Shown: positions 9,356 through 18,348 of the stretch, piece by piece
Numbering within the stretch: position 1 is the stretch's first letter
How the letters are laid out: each line of letters starts with the position of its first letter
Assembly: GCF_013141775.1 (NCBI RefSeq)
Contig: NZ_WHOB01000059.1
Span: 248,001 to 312,000, forward strand
Source: Paenibacillus phytohabitans
GTDB taxonomy: Bacteria; Bacillota; Bacilli; Paenibacillales; Paenibacillaceae
Direction: 5' to 3'
DNA: 64,000 bases
Program-made: the position numbers and the translations under genes
Notes under the pieces: generated by a model
What the model was told of the DNA's origin: nothing
Database searches by the model: none
What the model saw: only the letters and a program-made list of their open reading frames with translations

Positions 9356-10867
9356 ATGAAAAAAAGAAATCTGCTTGTGAGCTTGATCATGGGTCTGACC
9401 GCGGTTCTGAGCATTGGTAATCCTGAGACGGGCTCAGCCGCAAGTGCTTCCGGGATCGCCTCTTATGGAGCCAATGATCTGATTAAGGATGATGGTTCCC
9501 TCTGGGTCTGGGGCGACACCAAATCTGTCCCTACACAGGTTCAGGGGTTAAGTGATGTACAAGCTTCTTTTCCCCTGTGGAACAGCGCACTGGTTACGGC
9601 CAGGGACGGCTCTGTCTGGAACTGGGAGACCAACGCCCGGACGTTGGAAATAGAAGTGACTCCGATCGCTGAATTAACGAATATGACGGACTTCTTAAGC
9701 CTGGAGAGCCGCCGAGTAGCAATCACCGGAGAAGGCAAGGTGTTTATTGCTGTGACGACACCTGACGGTGCGGAGACGACTTCTTTTTCACCAGTCCCCG
9801 GTATAGATCAAGTTGCTGCTGTCTCCGGATACAGCGAGAGTAACGGGCAAAGCTATTGGCGGCGTTTCCTGTTCTTGAAGACGGACGGTACAGTATGGAC
9901 CACCTTTGACGAATTTGCCACCCTCACGCCTGTAGCTAGTCTGACGGACATCACCCAGCTTGAACAGAATTACGCGCTCCGCAAGGACGGCAGCGTCTGG
10001 ACCTGGCCTATCCAGAATTCTTATCAACCGGAGACTCTAGGCGATGCTTCTAAGCTTACAGCCACCCGCATGCCCGCCTTATCCAGCGTAAGTATTCTGC
10101 GCAACAACGGACGTACCCGGCTCGCCATTGACGGGCAATCCCGTTTATGGTTCTGGGGCTCAACGGTCACAGGATACTCCGATGGAACTACTTATGCGGA
10201 TCAACCCGTTCCCGTCCTTTTCTCAGGAATCAGTAAGGTGACCGATACTTACATCGTCGAACACTCTATTGTTGCGCTGACCTCAGACGGTAAGGTATAC
10301 GCGGCTTCTACTGAGACGACCCGGATGTCCCCGGACGCTCCGTTCACTCTGCTCACTTCCGATGTTCAGTCCATGAAGGGCGGCGGAAGACATATTATTA
10401 TGCAAAAGAAAGACGGCACCCTCTGGGGCTGGGGTGTGAACAAGAATGCTCAGCTCGGGTACGGCACCTATGAGTTCAGCTATAAAAACCCTGTCCTGAT
10501 GCAAAAACCGATTTCTGTCACCCTGAACGGCGAATCTGTCGCCTTCACGAACGGGGTAATTACCCGGAACGGGCAGAATTTCATTCCGCTGCGCTCGTTG
10601 TTCAGCAAGATGGGGGCCACCGTCGGTTATTCTATGGATAAGATAGCGACCATTACCGGCACCGGGAAAGATAAATCGCCATTGACGATTGTGATTAATA
10701 CCGTGAGCGGAGCCACAACAGTAAATGGTAAAAGCATTACACTGCTTACTCCGCCTTTTGTAGTCAATGGTGCCGTCTATCTGCCGCTGCGCTTCATCAG
10801 CGAACAGCTTGGGGCCACGGTTGAATGGCTGCCGCAGGAGAGCAGAATTGCAATAAGTCTGAAATAG
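9356..10867 (+). CDS. Secreted protein: RCC1-like repeats plus copper-amine-oxidase-N-type domain
   Basis: 503 residues from the ATG at 9356 (RBS GAGG 8 bases upstream). A TTG at 9335 extends it by 7 residues and overlaps the RBS, so it is unlikely. Residues 1-30 are a signal peptide (MKKRNLLVSLIMGLTAVLSI, then SAASASG). Residues 35-375 carry RCC1-type propeller signatures: DDGSLWVWGD, RKDGSVWTWP, KKDGTLWGWGVN. Residues about 385-503 match the copper amine oxidase N-terminal-like wall module: VTLNGESV, FIPLRSLFSKMGATV, VYLPLRFISEQLGATVEW. This combination is common in Paenibacillaceae surface proteins. No catalytic function is evident; a scaffold or binding role is inferred. Confidence 0.88.
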   Translation: MKKRNLLVSLIMGLTAVLSIGNPETGSAASASGIASYGANDLIKDDGSLWVWGDTKSVPTQVQGLSDVQASFPLWNSALVTARDGSVWNWETNARTLEIEVTPIAELTNMTDFLSLESRRVAITGEGKVFIAVTTPDGAETTSFSPVPGIDQVAAVSGYSESNGQSYWRRFLFLKTDGTVWTTFDEFATLTPVASLTDITQLEQNYALRKDGSVWTWPIQNSYQPETLGDASKLTATRMPALSSVSILRNNGRTRLAIDGQSRLWFWGSTVTGYSDGTTYADQPVPVLFSGISKVTDTYIVEHSIVALTSDGKVYAASTETTRMSPDAPFTLLTSDVQSMKGGGRHIIMQKKDGTLWGWGVNKNAQLGYGTYEFSYKNPVLMQKPISVTLNGESVAFTNGVITRNGQNFIPLRSLFSKMGATVGYSMDKIATITGTGKDKSPLTIVINTVSGATTVNGKSITLLTPPFVVNGAVYLPLRFISEQLGATVEWLPQESRIAISLK

Positions 10868-10882
10868 GGGGAGCAGCAGTCT

Positions 10883-11470
10883 ATGCAAGATAACGAATGG
10901 TATGTTTATCACATTGTAACCCGGAACAAAATGAACCTGGGGCAGATCATCAATTTTGACCAAAACCAAAAAAACACCTTATATCACTTCTTTTTTGAGA
11001 AGGAACAGATGAATTCCAAAGGTGAAGACTTTATGCAAATTTTTCACGGTCACTATACAAATGACGGCATAAGCATGGATAAAGAGAATGCAGATGTGGC
11101 CCTTAGATATATGGGGCAGACCATCCGGGCGATAAGAGAAGCACTCGTTGAAATGGTCAGATTGCAGGAATATCCTGAATATCCTTCCCGGTTGTCGTGC
11201 TTGTATGCTGCAAAGAGCTATGAAGACGCTCTGAAATGGAAAGAAATCTTCGTATCTCATCATCGAAAAGTATTGCAGATCGTTAAACTTCGCGTGAACG
11301 GGAGGATCTTTGAAGGTGACGGTACTCTTTTGCCAAAAGAGGATGGCCTCCCTTTCTCCCGCAAAATCGAACAAGCCCGGGAATATTGGAAAGGCAATAA
11401 CCATAACCAGCTTCCTGAGCTGCTGATTAACGGTATAATCGAAGTCGTAGAAATCATTGATGAATTCTAA
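10883..11470 (+). CDS. DUF2441-like protein
   Basis: 195 residues, cytoplasmic, no signal peptide or membrane segment. It opens with WYVYHIVTRNKMNLGQIINF, which I recognise as the start typical of DUF2441 proteins, and continues with a helical region including RLSCLYAAKSYEDALKWKEIF. GGGGGAG lies 11 bases before the ATG. It starts 15 bp after the RCC1-like gene and the strong terminator follows it, so the two may share a transcript although their roles need not be linked. Biochemical function unknown. Confidence 0.75.
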   Translation: MQDNEWYVYHIVTRNKMNLGQIINFDQNQKNTLYHFFFEKEQMNSKGEDFMQIFHGHYTNDGISMDKENADVALRYMGQTIRAIREALVEMVRLQEYPEYPSRLSCLYAAKSYEDALKWKEIFVSHHRKVLQIVKLRVNGRIFEGDGTLLPKEDGLPFSRKIEQAREYWKGNNHNQLPELLINGIIEVVEIIDEF

Positions 11471-11493
11471 TGTAGTATAATGTTAGTTAAATA

Positions 11494-11550
11494 AAACAGC
11501 GACAGTCCAGGACTTCATTCTTAAGTCCTTTGCTGTCGCTGTTTCAGTTT
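11494..11550. terminator. Bidirectional terminator between convergent genes
   Basis: AAACAGCGACAG pairs with CTGTCGCTGTTT around an inner GGACTT/AAGTCC stem. T-rich tracts flank both sides, so it can end the DUF2441 gene and the convergent kinase gene. Confidence 0.85.
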
Positions 11551-11636
11551 CCAGGTAAGCCTACTACTGATTTGTCTGCTGACACCACTCAGCCGGGCCG
11601 GGCCGCTGTACAGGTCAGCTTAATTCCAGATTATGC

Positions 11637-12620
11637 TTACCCGATCGGCCCGCCAAACCGCGAAGCCCTGGCCGCACATGCATTTGCCAGCCGGCTTCGC
11701 AGCGAAGTCAGCCAATCCGGCTCATTCTCTGCCTGCTCCGCTGCGGATCTCAAGATCCGTGCATAGCCATACAGATCGGCGAACCGTCTGCATGCTGCCA
11801 TGGAGGGTCCGTCCTGCGGCAGCGGGCGGCGGCTGACATAGCCGTTCATGAAGATCTGCTTCTTGCGCTCATATTCCTCCGGCGCTGCATCTCCCTCCAG
11901 GCTATCCAGTGCCTGTTCAATATCCATAGCGTACCAGTGGTACATCGCATCATCGAAATCAATGGCGTTGATGGTATCCGAGGCCTCGTCATAGAACACA
12001 TTGTCGGGCTCAAAGTCATAATGGATCAGCCCGTAATTCTCAGGCGTGACAGGTTGTCCGGCAAAATATTCTTCCAGCAACCATGTCTCGGCCACAGCCG
12101 CTTCTTCCCCGGGAAAATCAGCCAACACGGACAGAATCCATTCCAGCACAGCCTTGTGCGTCCATCTGCCAGGCTGTAAAGGCGTGTATTCATTGGACAA
12201 TTGATGAAGCCGGCCCAGCGCTTCACCATATTTATATATGATGTGATCATTAAGCTCTGTGCTGCCCAGCTGCACCCCAGCTACCCGCTTAAATACGGAA
12301 GCATAGTATGGCCCCCATGGGGTCTCTGCTTCAATAAGCTCTGATCCTGTGCGCGAGGCTACTGCTTCAAGCACACCATACCCGTGCTCACGCAGGTAAG
12401 CGATGAACTCAAGCTCTGCCAGTATATTGTCCTTCTGCTTCTCAGTTACTGGCGCGAACCGCAGCAATTGGCTATGCCCTGTGTTCTCAAACGGATACAC
12501 CGCATTGGAAGAGATCCGGTAATACTGGAACAGATGCAGCGACTCCGGATCATGTTCCCAGTTCCCCAGCAGCATCGCCGCCAGTTCCTCATTCTTGTGT
12601 AGATATTGTAATTTCAGCAT
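11637..12620 (-). CDS. Aminoglycoside phosphotransferase (APH)-fold kinase
   Basis: 327 residues. The C-terminal half holds the APH/choline-kinase catalytic signature: LIHYDFEPDNVFYD (Brenner-type H-x-D-x-x-x-x-N, about residues 200-213) followed by INAIDFDDAMYHWYAMDIEQAL, with the metal-binding Asp in IDFDD. The N-terminal lobe is less conserved, as usual. The family phosphorylates small molecules such as homoserine, choline, sugars or aminoglycosides; the substrate cannot be told here. The gene stands alone, convergent with the DUF2441 gene, with a long gene-free stretch upstream. A resistance role is not supported by sequence alone. Confidence 0.82.
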   Translation of the reverse strand: MLKLQYLHKNEELAAMLLGNWEHDPESLHLFQYYRISSNAVYPFENTGHSQLLRFAPVTEKQKDNILAELEFIAYLREHGYGVLEAVASRTGSELIEAETPWGPYYASVFKRVAGVQLGSTELNDHIIYKYGEALGRLHQLSNEYTPLQPGRWTHKAVLEWILSVLADFPGEEAAVAETWLLEEYFAGQPVTPENYGLIHYDFEPDNVFYDEASDTINAIDFDDAMYHWYAMDIEQALDSLEGDAAPEEYERKKQIFMNGYVSRRPLPQDGPSMAACRRFADLYGYARILRSAAEQAENEPDWLTSLRSRLANACAARASRFGGPIG

Positions 12621-13038
12621 GCATAGCAGCTCCCTATAGGTTAGTCAACAGAGGAAGACGCAGCATTAACTTGAATGGCCATTCTTGGGCTCGCAGTCTT
12701 CAGCTTTCTTTCTCTATCCTCTGTCCTTTATCTTTATTCATTGTTCTACTCTGTTCCTTCTTCCGTCTTGCGCTTCTCTCACCGCAACTGCTGCAGCTCC
12801 CCGTTCGTATAACCCGGCCGATCTTAATCATGCCGCTCACTCCCTTCACGTTCAAATCATTCTCTGTTCAATGCTACGCCAGATGCAGATTAAGGGCAAT
12901 GTAACAAACTTTTTTAAGTATGTTTTACAAGTAAATCTCGCCGAAAAGAAGCCAGAACACTTCACATCAGCAGTGTCCCTTCTCCCGCAGTAAAAACTCA
13001 CATTAGGGAGTTTTTAGGTTTTTTGTTTCCTTTGACTG

Positions 13039-13110
13039 TTTTGATTCTTTTGATTCTTTTGATTCTTTTGATTCTTTTGATTCTTTTGATTCTTTTGATT
13101 CTTTTGATTC
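13039..13110. repeat. 9-bp tandem repeat, 8 copies
   Basis: Eight perfect tandem copies of TTTTGATTC. The stretch is purine-rich on the minus strand and is expected to be prone to slippage. It lies in the 12.6-14.0 kb gene-free region; the part before it (12621-13038) shows no gene I can support. Confidence 0.95.
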
Positions 13111-13159
13111 TTTCACTTTCTTCGCTTCCTTCGCTTCCTTTTGGAGCTCAACGGAGCTA

Positions 13160-13390
13160 AACTGTTGTACTTTTCACAAGATTTTCGCCCATTTGGCGGA
13201 TGCATACACAAATTGTTGTACTTTTTACAAGATTTTCGTCCATTTGACGGTCGCATTCACGAATTGTTGTACTTTTTACAAGATTTTAAGCCGATTAGCC
13301 GATCTAGACTTCAAAATGTTGTATTTTGTGCAAGATTCCCCTTATTTAGCCGATTCGCGCCGCGAATTGTTGTATTTTATGCAACATTTC
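13160..13390. repeat. Five-unit dyad array, 51-bp period
   Basis: Five units each start with the half-site GTTGTA (13164, 13215, 13266, 13318, 13369; spacing 51, 51, 52, 51) and continue TTTT, then ACAAGATTTT or GCAAGATT, forming an imperfect dyad around the T-run. The DNA between units varies. Related to the arrays at 17.2, 34.0 and 36.0 kb. Confidence 0.85.
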
Positions 13391-13429
13391 CGGCAGGTCG
13401 GCGGATTAGGGAGCAGCAGGAGTGGCGGG

Positions 13430-13890
13430 CTGTAAGTAGTGGGTTGTATTGATGTGGTTTGAGCTGGGTTGTACGCTGACCTTTATCGTAGGTTGAATGT
13501 TGAGTAGTATCGTGTGTTGTATGGTGAACAGTATGGTGAGCAGTATCGCGTGTTGTACGCTGAGCTTTATCGTGGGTCGTATGGTGCGTTGTATGGTGTT
13601 GTACGCTGACCTTTATCGTGGGTTGTATGGTGGGCTGTATGCTGACCTTTATCGTGGGTCGTATGGTGGTTATATGTTGAGCAGTATGGTGGGCTGTATG
13701 GTGAACAGTATGGCGTGCTGTACGTTGAGCTTTATCGTGGGTCGTATGGTGGTTGTATGTTGAGTAATATGATGTGTTGTATGGTGCGTTGTATGGTGTT
13801 GTACGCTGACCTTTATCATAGGTTGTATCGTGCGTTGTATGGTGTGTTGTATGGTGTGTTGTATGGTGAGCATTATGTTGGTTGTAAGTA
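13430..13890. repeat. Degenerate G/T-rich compound repeat
   Basis: About 460 bp built of TTGTATGGTG-like decamers interrupted by recurring GCTGACCTTTATCGTGGGT-like blocks. All frames are nearly stop-free by composition (His/Thr-rich in one strand), so the long reading frames here are artefacts of the repeat. Confidence 0.8.
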
Positions 13891-14034
13891 GTATAATGAG
13901 CGGTTAATGGACAATAGGCAGCAGGTGGTGAGCAGTCAGGCGCAATGGGCAATACACAGTGTGCAAATAGTAAACAGCAACCAGACAGCCGCAGGATCGC
14001 AGCTCCGGGCTGAGCCGCTCCCCCCTCAAACCGC

Positions 14035-14072
14035 AAAAAAGCGCCCCATCAGCCGCAGCTGATGGAGCGCTT
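14035..14072 (-). terminator. Terminator of the carboxynorspermidine operon
   Basis: On the minus strand GCGCTCCATCAGC and GCTGATGGGGCGC form a long stem followed by six T, 11 bp after the nspC stop. Confidence 0.9.
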
Positions 14073-14082
14073 CTATACTTAC

Positions 14083-15228
14083 TTAAGACAAACGGCCGCT
14101 AAAATCGCTATATTCGAACTCGCGGATGACCTTGATGCCTTCTTCCTCATTATAGGAAGAGATGGCCGGCAGGTTCACACCGTTGAACATATGGTTCTTC
14201 ACCATGGAATAATGCGCCATGTCGAGGAAAATGAGCTTATCGCCGTATTTCAGCGGCTCCGGGAAGGAATAATCCCCGATGACATCGCCTGCCAGGCAGG
14301 TCATGCCGCCGAGTCTATAGGTATGGGCGAATTCGCCCGGCATTCCGGCACCGATGATGCCCGGACGGTACGGCATCGCCAGTACATCCGGCATATGGCA
14401 TTCGGCCGAGGTATCGAGAATCGCGATATCCATACCGTTATGCATCGTGTCGAGTACAGTCGCCACCAGGTAACCGGTGTTAAGGGCAATTGCTTCGCCC
14501 GGCTCCAGGTAAATCTCCACGCCATAAGTTTCCTTCATATGCCGGATGCACTTGATCAGCGTCTCCAGGTCATAGTCAGGACGGGTAATATGATGCCCGC
14601 CGCCGAAGTTCAGCCATTTCATGCCGTGCAGATACTGGCCGAACTTCTCTTCCACAACCTTAAGCGTACGCTCCAGCGTGTCTGAATTCTGTTCGCACAT
14701 CGTATGGAAATGCAGCCCGTCGATGCCGTCCAGCTCCTCCGGCCGGAAGTTCGGCAGGGTTACGCCCATGCGGGAGTAATTGTAGCAAGGATCATACAGC
14801 GGAACTTCAATCTCGGAGTACTCCGGATTGACGCGGATGCCGCAGCTGATCTTCTTCGGTGCGTTCTGCACCCGTTCCTTGAACCGGCTCCATTGGTCAA
14901 ACGAGTTGAACACAATGTGGTCGGTGTAGCCGAGCAGCTCATCGAACTCGCGGTCTACATAGGCCGGCGCATACACATGGACCTCTTTGCCCATTTCCTC
15001 GAAGCCCAGGCGGGCTTCGAACAGGGAGCTGGAGGTTACGCCATGCAGGTATTTACCCACCAGCGGGTACATGGAATGCATCGAGAAGCCTTTTTGCGCG
15101 AGAAGAATCTTCGCTCCACTCTGCTCCTGCACGTAGTTCAGAGTTTCCAGGTTCTTCGTCAGCAGACGCTCGTCCACGAGATAGGCAGGGGACGGCAGCG
15201 CGCTGATATCAATATCTATATCCTTCAT
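14083..15228 (-). CDS. nspC: Carboxynorspermidine/carboxyspermidine decarboxylase
   Basis: 381 residues, fold-type III PLP decarboxylase. It removes CO2 from carboxy(nor)spermidine to give (nor)spermidine in the cytoplasm. The PLP-lysine motif ILLAQKGFSMHS puts Lys at about residue 46; other family marks are VNPEYSE, LHFHTMCEQ (substrate-side Cys/Glu loop), LNFGGGHHIT (phosphate-binding glycines) and EPGEAIALNTG. It directly follows the saccharopine-dehydrogenase-like gene with a 10-bp gap, the classical two-gene polyamine module. The ATG at 15228 has an AGGG site 9 bases upstream. Whether the product is spermidine or norspermidine cannot be told from sequence. Confidence 0.92.
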   Translation of the reverse strand: MKDIDIDISALPSPAYLVDERLLTKNLETLNYVQEQSGAKILLAQKGFSMHSMYPLVGKYLHGVTSSSLFEARLGFEEMGKEVHVYAPAYVDREFDELLGYTDHIVFNSFDQWSRFKERVQNAPKKISCGIRVNPEYSEIEVPLYDPCYNYSRMGVTLPNFRPEELDGIDGLHFHTMCEQNSDTLERTLKVVEEKFGQYLHGMKWLNFGGGHHITRPDYDLETLIKCIRHMKETYGVEIYLEPGEAIALNTGYLVATVLDTMHNGMDIAILDTSAECHMPDVLAMPYRPGIIGAGMPGEFAHTYRLGGMTCLAGDVIGDYSFPEPLKYGDKLIFLDMAHYSMVKNHMFNGVNLPAISSYNEEEGIKVIREFEYSDFSGRLS

Positions 15229-15238
15229 GACTTAAGCC

Positions 15239-16438
15239 CTAATCCAGCAGCGTCGGCGAGAAATCTTCTTGCCAAGGCAGCCCGTGTTTGTTGAGTGCAT
15301 CCATGAACGGATCCGGATCGAATTCTTCGATGTTGTGTACGCCCGGTTTGTTCCAGATGCCTTTGATAATCATCATAGCCCCGATCATTGCAGGAACGCC
15401 GGTAGTGTAGGAAATGGCCTGGGAGCCAACCTCTCTGTAGCACTCTTCGTGATCGCAGACATTGTAGACATAATAAGTTTTTGGCTGGCCGTCTTTGGTA
15501 CCTTGAATGATACAGCCGATGTTCGTTTTACCTTTGGTTCTTGGTCCCAGAGAAGCCGGGTCAGGCAGAATGGCCTTCAGGAACTGCAAAGGAATGATCT
15601 CTTTACCTTCATAATTAATCGGCTCAATCGAGGTCATGCCAACATTCTCAAGCACCTTCAGGTGAGTCAGGTAGTTCTGCGAGAAGGTCATCCAGAAGCG
15701 GATTTTTTTCACGCCAGGGATATTAACAGCCAGGGATTCCAGCTCTTCATGGTACAAAAGATAGATATCCTTCGGACCGATCTCCGGGAGATCGTAGACT
15801 TTTTTCTCGGACAGCGGTGCAGTTTCAATCCACTCGCCATTCTCGAAGTAACGTCCGTTCGCTGTAATTTCGCGGATATTGATTTCAGGATTGAAGTTGG
15901 TCGCAAACGGATAACCATGGTCACCGGCATTTGCATCCACAATATCAATCGTATGAATTTCGTCAAAATAATGCTTCTGCGCATACGCCGTAAATACACC
16001 GGTTACGCCTGGGTCAAAGCCGCTGCCGAGCAGCGCCGTAATTCCGGCCTTCTCGAATCTTTCCTTGTACGCCCACTGCCAGGAATATTCGAATTTCGCG
16101 GTATCCTGCGGTTCGTAGTTAGCTGTATCTACATAATGCACTCCGGTAGCCAGGCAGGCATCCATGATCGTCAGATCCTGGTATGGGAGAGCGACATTAA
16201 TCACGACATCCGGCTGGAAGCTCTTGATCAGTTCAATGACTTCTTCCGTGTTGTCAGCATCAAGCTTGGCCGTAGAAATCTTCGTCAGGCCCCCGTCCAG
16301 TTTCTCCTTCAGAGCATCGCATTTTGACACCGTACGGCTGGCAATGCAGATCTCTTCGAATACATCCGGGTTCTGGCAGCATTTATGAACAACAACGCTC
16401 GCTACACCGCCAGCGCCAATAATTAACGCTTTTCCCAA
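15239..16438 (-). CDS. Carboxynorspermidine synthase (saccharopine dehydrogenase family)
   Basis: 399 residues with an N-terminal Rossmann motif (MGKALIIGAGGVASVVVHK). The family reductively couples aspartate semialdehyde with putrescine or diaminopropane using NADPH to form carboxy(nor)spermidine, the substrate of the next gene. Internal marks include VVINVALPYQDLTIMDACL and LLGSGFDPGVTGVF, usual for this branch. The start is TTG at 16438: AGGGGG lies 8 bases before it and the Rossmann strand begins at once. First gene of the operon. Confidence 0.9.
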   Translation of the reverse strand: MGKALIIGAGGVASVVVHKCCQNPDVFEEICIASRTVSKCDALKEKLDGGLTKISTAKLDADNTEEVIELIKSFQPDVVINVALPYQDLTIMDACLATGVHYVDTANYEPQDTAKFEYSWQWAYKERFEKAGITALLGSGFDPGVTGVFTAYAQKHYFDEIHTIDIVDANAGDHGYPFATNFNPEINIREITANGRYFENGEWIETAPLSEKKVYDLPEIGPKDIYLLYHEELESLAVNIPGVKKIRFWMTFSQNYLTHLKVLENVGMTSIEPINYEGKEIIPLQFLKAILPDPASLGPRTKGKTNIGCIIQGTKDGQPKTYYVYNVCDHEECYREVGSQAISYTTGVPAMIGAMMIIKGIWNKPGVHNIEEFDPDPFMDALNKHGLPWQEDFSPTLLD

Positions 16439-16844
16439 ATTAATAACCCCCTAATTTTGCTTAAGTTATTAGTTATTAGCCTTGCTGCTCTGGATCCGTT
16501 TCGTTGTCAGTCGTTTCGTTTCATCAAGCTGAACAGGCTACATCCTATGAAAAATCAACAAGGCTGATTATACAGAAACCTTCTCAATAAATCAATAAAA
16601 AACGACAAAAAATGATATGTTCCGTGTAAAATCTGTTGGTTTCTCCATTAATACTCTGTAATTCACAGCAATACACTGGAATGCTTCGTTTTCCTGCGCT
16701 TATTAGCTTCATTCAATCACGGGCTCATCAAGAGCACCGGACGATTAACCATGCACAAGGCCAACTGGATAATTGTATCACAGCAGAAGAAATCTTCATA
16801 CGATTTATTTTAAAATTAAGTGGAAACGGCTGGACTGCCCTTTA

Positions 16845-17080
16845 TTACAGGCCGATCTGTTTCAGCAAAATCTGTTCACCTCCCGGCAGCTCTTCTAGCT
16901 GTAAAGAAAGCACATTATAGTAACTTACCCCTTTTTCGCGCCGCACTAACTGCTTGACCGGCACAGCTGCGTCAGGAAGTGCCGGCAGCAGCTCCATAAG
17001 GTTATTATGTGTAACGCAGGTAATCCAATACTCTGAACGCAGAAATAAACCCCGCAGACCAGGAGTCCGAGGGGCATTAT
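16845..17080 (-). pseudogene. Possible gene remnant
   Basis: A minus-strand frame open for about 78 codons reads with normal protein-like composition (…RSEYWITCVTHNN…, ending LPGGEQILLKQIGL) and then stops at 16845. No start codon with a ribosome binding site lies at its beginning and a stop lies just upstream, so it looks like the C-terminal part of a lost gene. I cannot name the family. Confidence 0.28.
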
Positions 17081-17245
17081 GCTTTTATATAAATTTGCCG
17101 TGCATGCGTAATTTCGCCCAACACATTTGTCGCCATAAGAAAAAGTACAACTGCAAAAGCCAGAGCACCGCAAGGCTGATGCCAATAGCAGATAAGAGAG
17201 TGCAGGACTGGAGCTAGGTGATCATTTGAAGCTAACGCGCCAGAC

Positions 17246-17434
17246 TATAACTGCATTTACTGCAACTAAATTCACCATCCGCTGTAAGATATCAAGTTTA
17301 ATTGCACTCTATACAGTTATATTAGCTGACCTGTCTCAAAAAATCATCTTTCGCTGTTTTTAGTTGTACAGAATACAGTTAACCGCCCAAATCCGATTTT
17401 TATCCGTCTTTTAAGTGTACGAAATACAATTATC
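17246..17434. repeat. Four-dyad array, 51-62-51 bp spacing
   Basis: Four 25-bp imperfect palindromes of the form TTTARTTGYAC-NNN-RTACARYTAWA, centred at 17258, 17309, 17371 and 17422. The distances are 51, 62 and 51 bp. The array at 35995-36183 has exactly the same distances with unrelated DNA between sites. Confidence 0.85.
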
Positions 17435-17460
17435 CGCTCCAAGCAAATAAGTACAGGAAT

Positions 17461-17492
17461 AAAAAAAATAAGGAACGGCATCTCTGCCGTCC
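17461..17492 (-). terminator. Terminator after the siderophore esterase gene
   Basis: On the minus strand GGACGGCA-GAGA-TGCCGTTCC is followed by TTATTTTTTTT. It lies about 45 bp after the esterase stop and ends the iron-uptake operon. Confidence 0.88.
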
Positions 17493-17535
17493 CATTCATC
17501 ACAGTTATTATAAACAAGCAAGTCCGTCTGCCGCT

Positions 17536-18306
17536 TCACCCAGCGTTCCCCCGAACCGGACCGGCTTCCCCTCCGCCAAACAGCCACCTCAGCGCCGGCG
17601 GGAACTGCCGGCTGAAGAACATCAGGTCATGGGTTCCCTGCGGATCACACTCCAGCAGTAAATCACCGCCGCTGAAGCCTTGTTCCAGCAGCAGCTGATG
17701 CGCCGCCCTGGAGCGTCCGGCCATTTCCTTCTGCGCATTGGTCTTATAGCAGCCTTCCAGCTCTCCGTAGTACATATATATCCGCTGCCCTGCTCTGTCT
17801 ACGGGATGATCCCGCATGTAGTCCAGGATACCTTCATACCAGAAGGATGCCGATAACAGGCCTATCCGCCCGAACACTTCAGGATAGCGGTAAGAGGCAT
17901 ACAGCGAGATTAGTCCACCGAGAGAGTATCCGATAATCCCCGTGAACCGGGCTTCTTGCAACGTAAGATAATGGCTGTCGATATATGGTTTGATCTCCTC
18001 CGCCAGTGCCCGCAGATAATCATCTCCCCCGCCGCCGAACGAAGGTGCTCCAGGAGTCACTTCCGGCAGCGGCCACGGGGTATAATCATGATTCCGGTCC
18101 TTGGATGCAACGCCGACAAGGATCAGCTCATTCAGCTGCTGCGATCTGAACAAATGGTCCAGGTAATTCGCCGTATGCTTCATTACACTGCCTTCGTCCT
18201 GCAGGTACGCTACCGGAAACCGCCTGTGCTCCGTACCGTAGCTGAATGGCAAACGTATAGTCAATTTCCAGCCGTGTATCTCTATGTGAATATACTTTAT
18301 TCCCAT
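17536..18306 (-). CDS. Siderophore esterase-like alpha/beta hydrolase (YbbA/BesA type)
   Basis: 256 residues of the enterochelin-esterase/esterase-D family. The nucleophile elbow GYSLGG is near residues 125-130, followed by ISLYASYRYPEVFGRIGLLSASFWY, the usual pattern of this family; a late His in GTHDLMFFSRQFPPAL would complete the triad. Such enzymes cleave the ester bonds of imported ferric siderophores so that iron is freed in the cytoplasm, and no signal peptide is present. It is the last gene after two FecCD permeases, the same place as ybbA after feuABC in Bacillus subtilis. RBS AAAGGAG lies 10 bases before the ATG. Confidence 0.85.
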   Translation of the reverse strand: MGIKYIHIEIHGWKLTIRLPFSYGTEHRRFPVAYLQDEGSVMKHTANYLDHLFRSQQLNELILVGVASKDRNHDYTPWPLPEVTPGAPSFGGGGDDYLRALAEEIKPYIDSHYLTLQEARFTGIIGYSLGGLISLYASYRYPEVFGRIGLLSASFWYEGILDYMRDHPVDRAGQRIYMYYGELEGCYKTNAQKEMAGRSRAAHQLLLEQGFSGGDLLLECDPQGTHDLMFFSRQFPPALRWLFGGGEAGPVRGNAG

Positions 18307-18348
18307 TCTGTGACTTCTCCTTTAGGCCTCCGTCAGCAAGCGGTGCGT

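Larger units (their letters stand above)
16439..17458. other. Gene-free stretch upstream of the polyamine operon
   Basis: About 1 kb without a supportable intact gene. The first 200 bp is AT-rich and should hold the operon promoter. A decayed-looking reading frame lies on the minus strand at 16845-17080 and a four-dyad array at 17246-17434; both are listed separately. Confidence 0.6.

Noticed and set aside
12671..12993. Hydrophobic forward frames of 77-102 codons
   Set aside because: Composition is T/C-rich by chance; no ribosome binding site; ends in the repeat region.
12991..13020. Weak A/T hairpin resembling a terminator
   Set aside because: The stem is mostly A-T and no gene ends nearby.
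13377..14036. 219-codon minus-strand frame rich in His and Thr (and forward frames in the same place)
   Set aside because: It is produced by the G/T-rich repeat; no ribosome binding site, and all frames are open by repetition.
15269..16327. 352-codon plus-strand frame
   Set aside because: Antisense to the carboxynorspermidine synthase gene, whose family match is clear.
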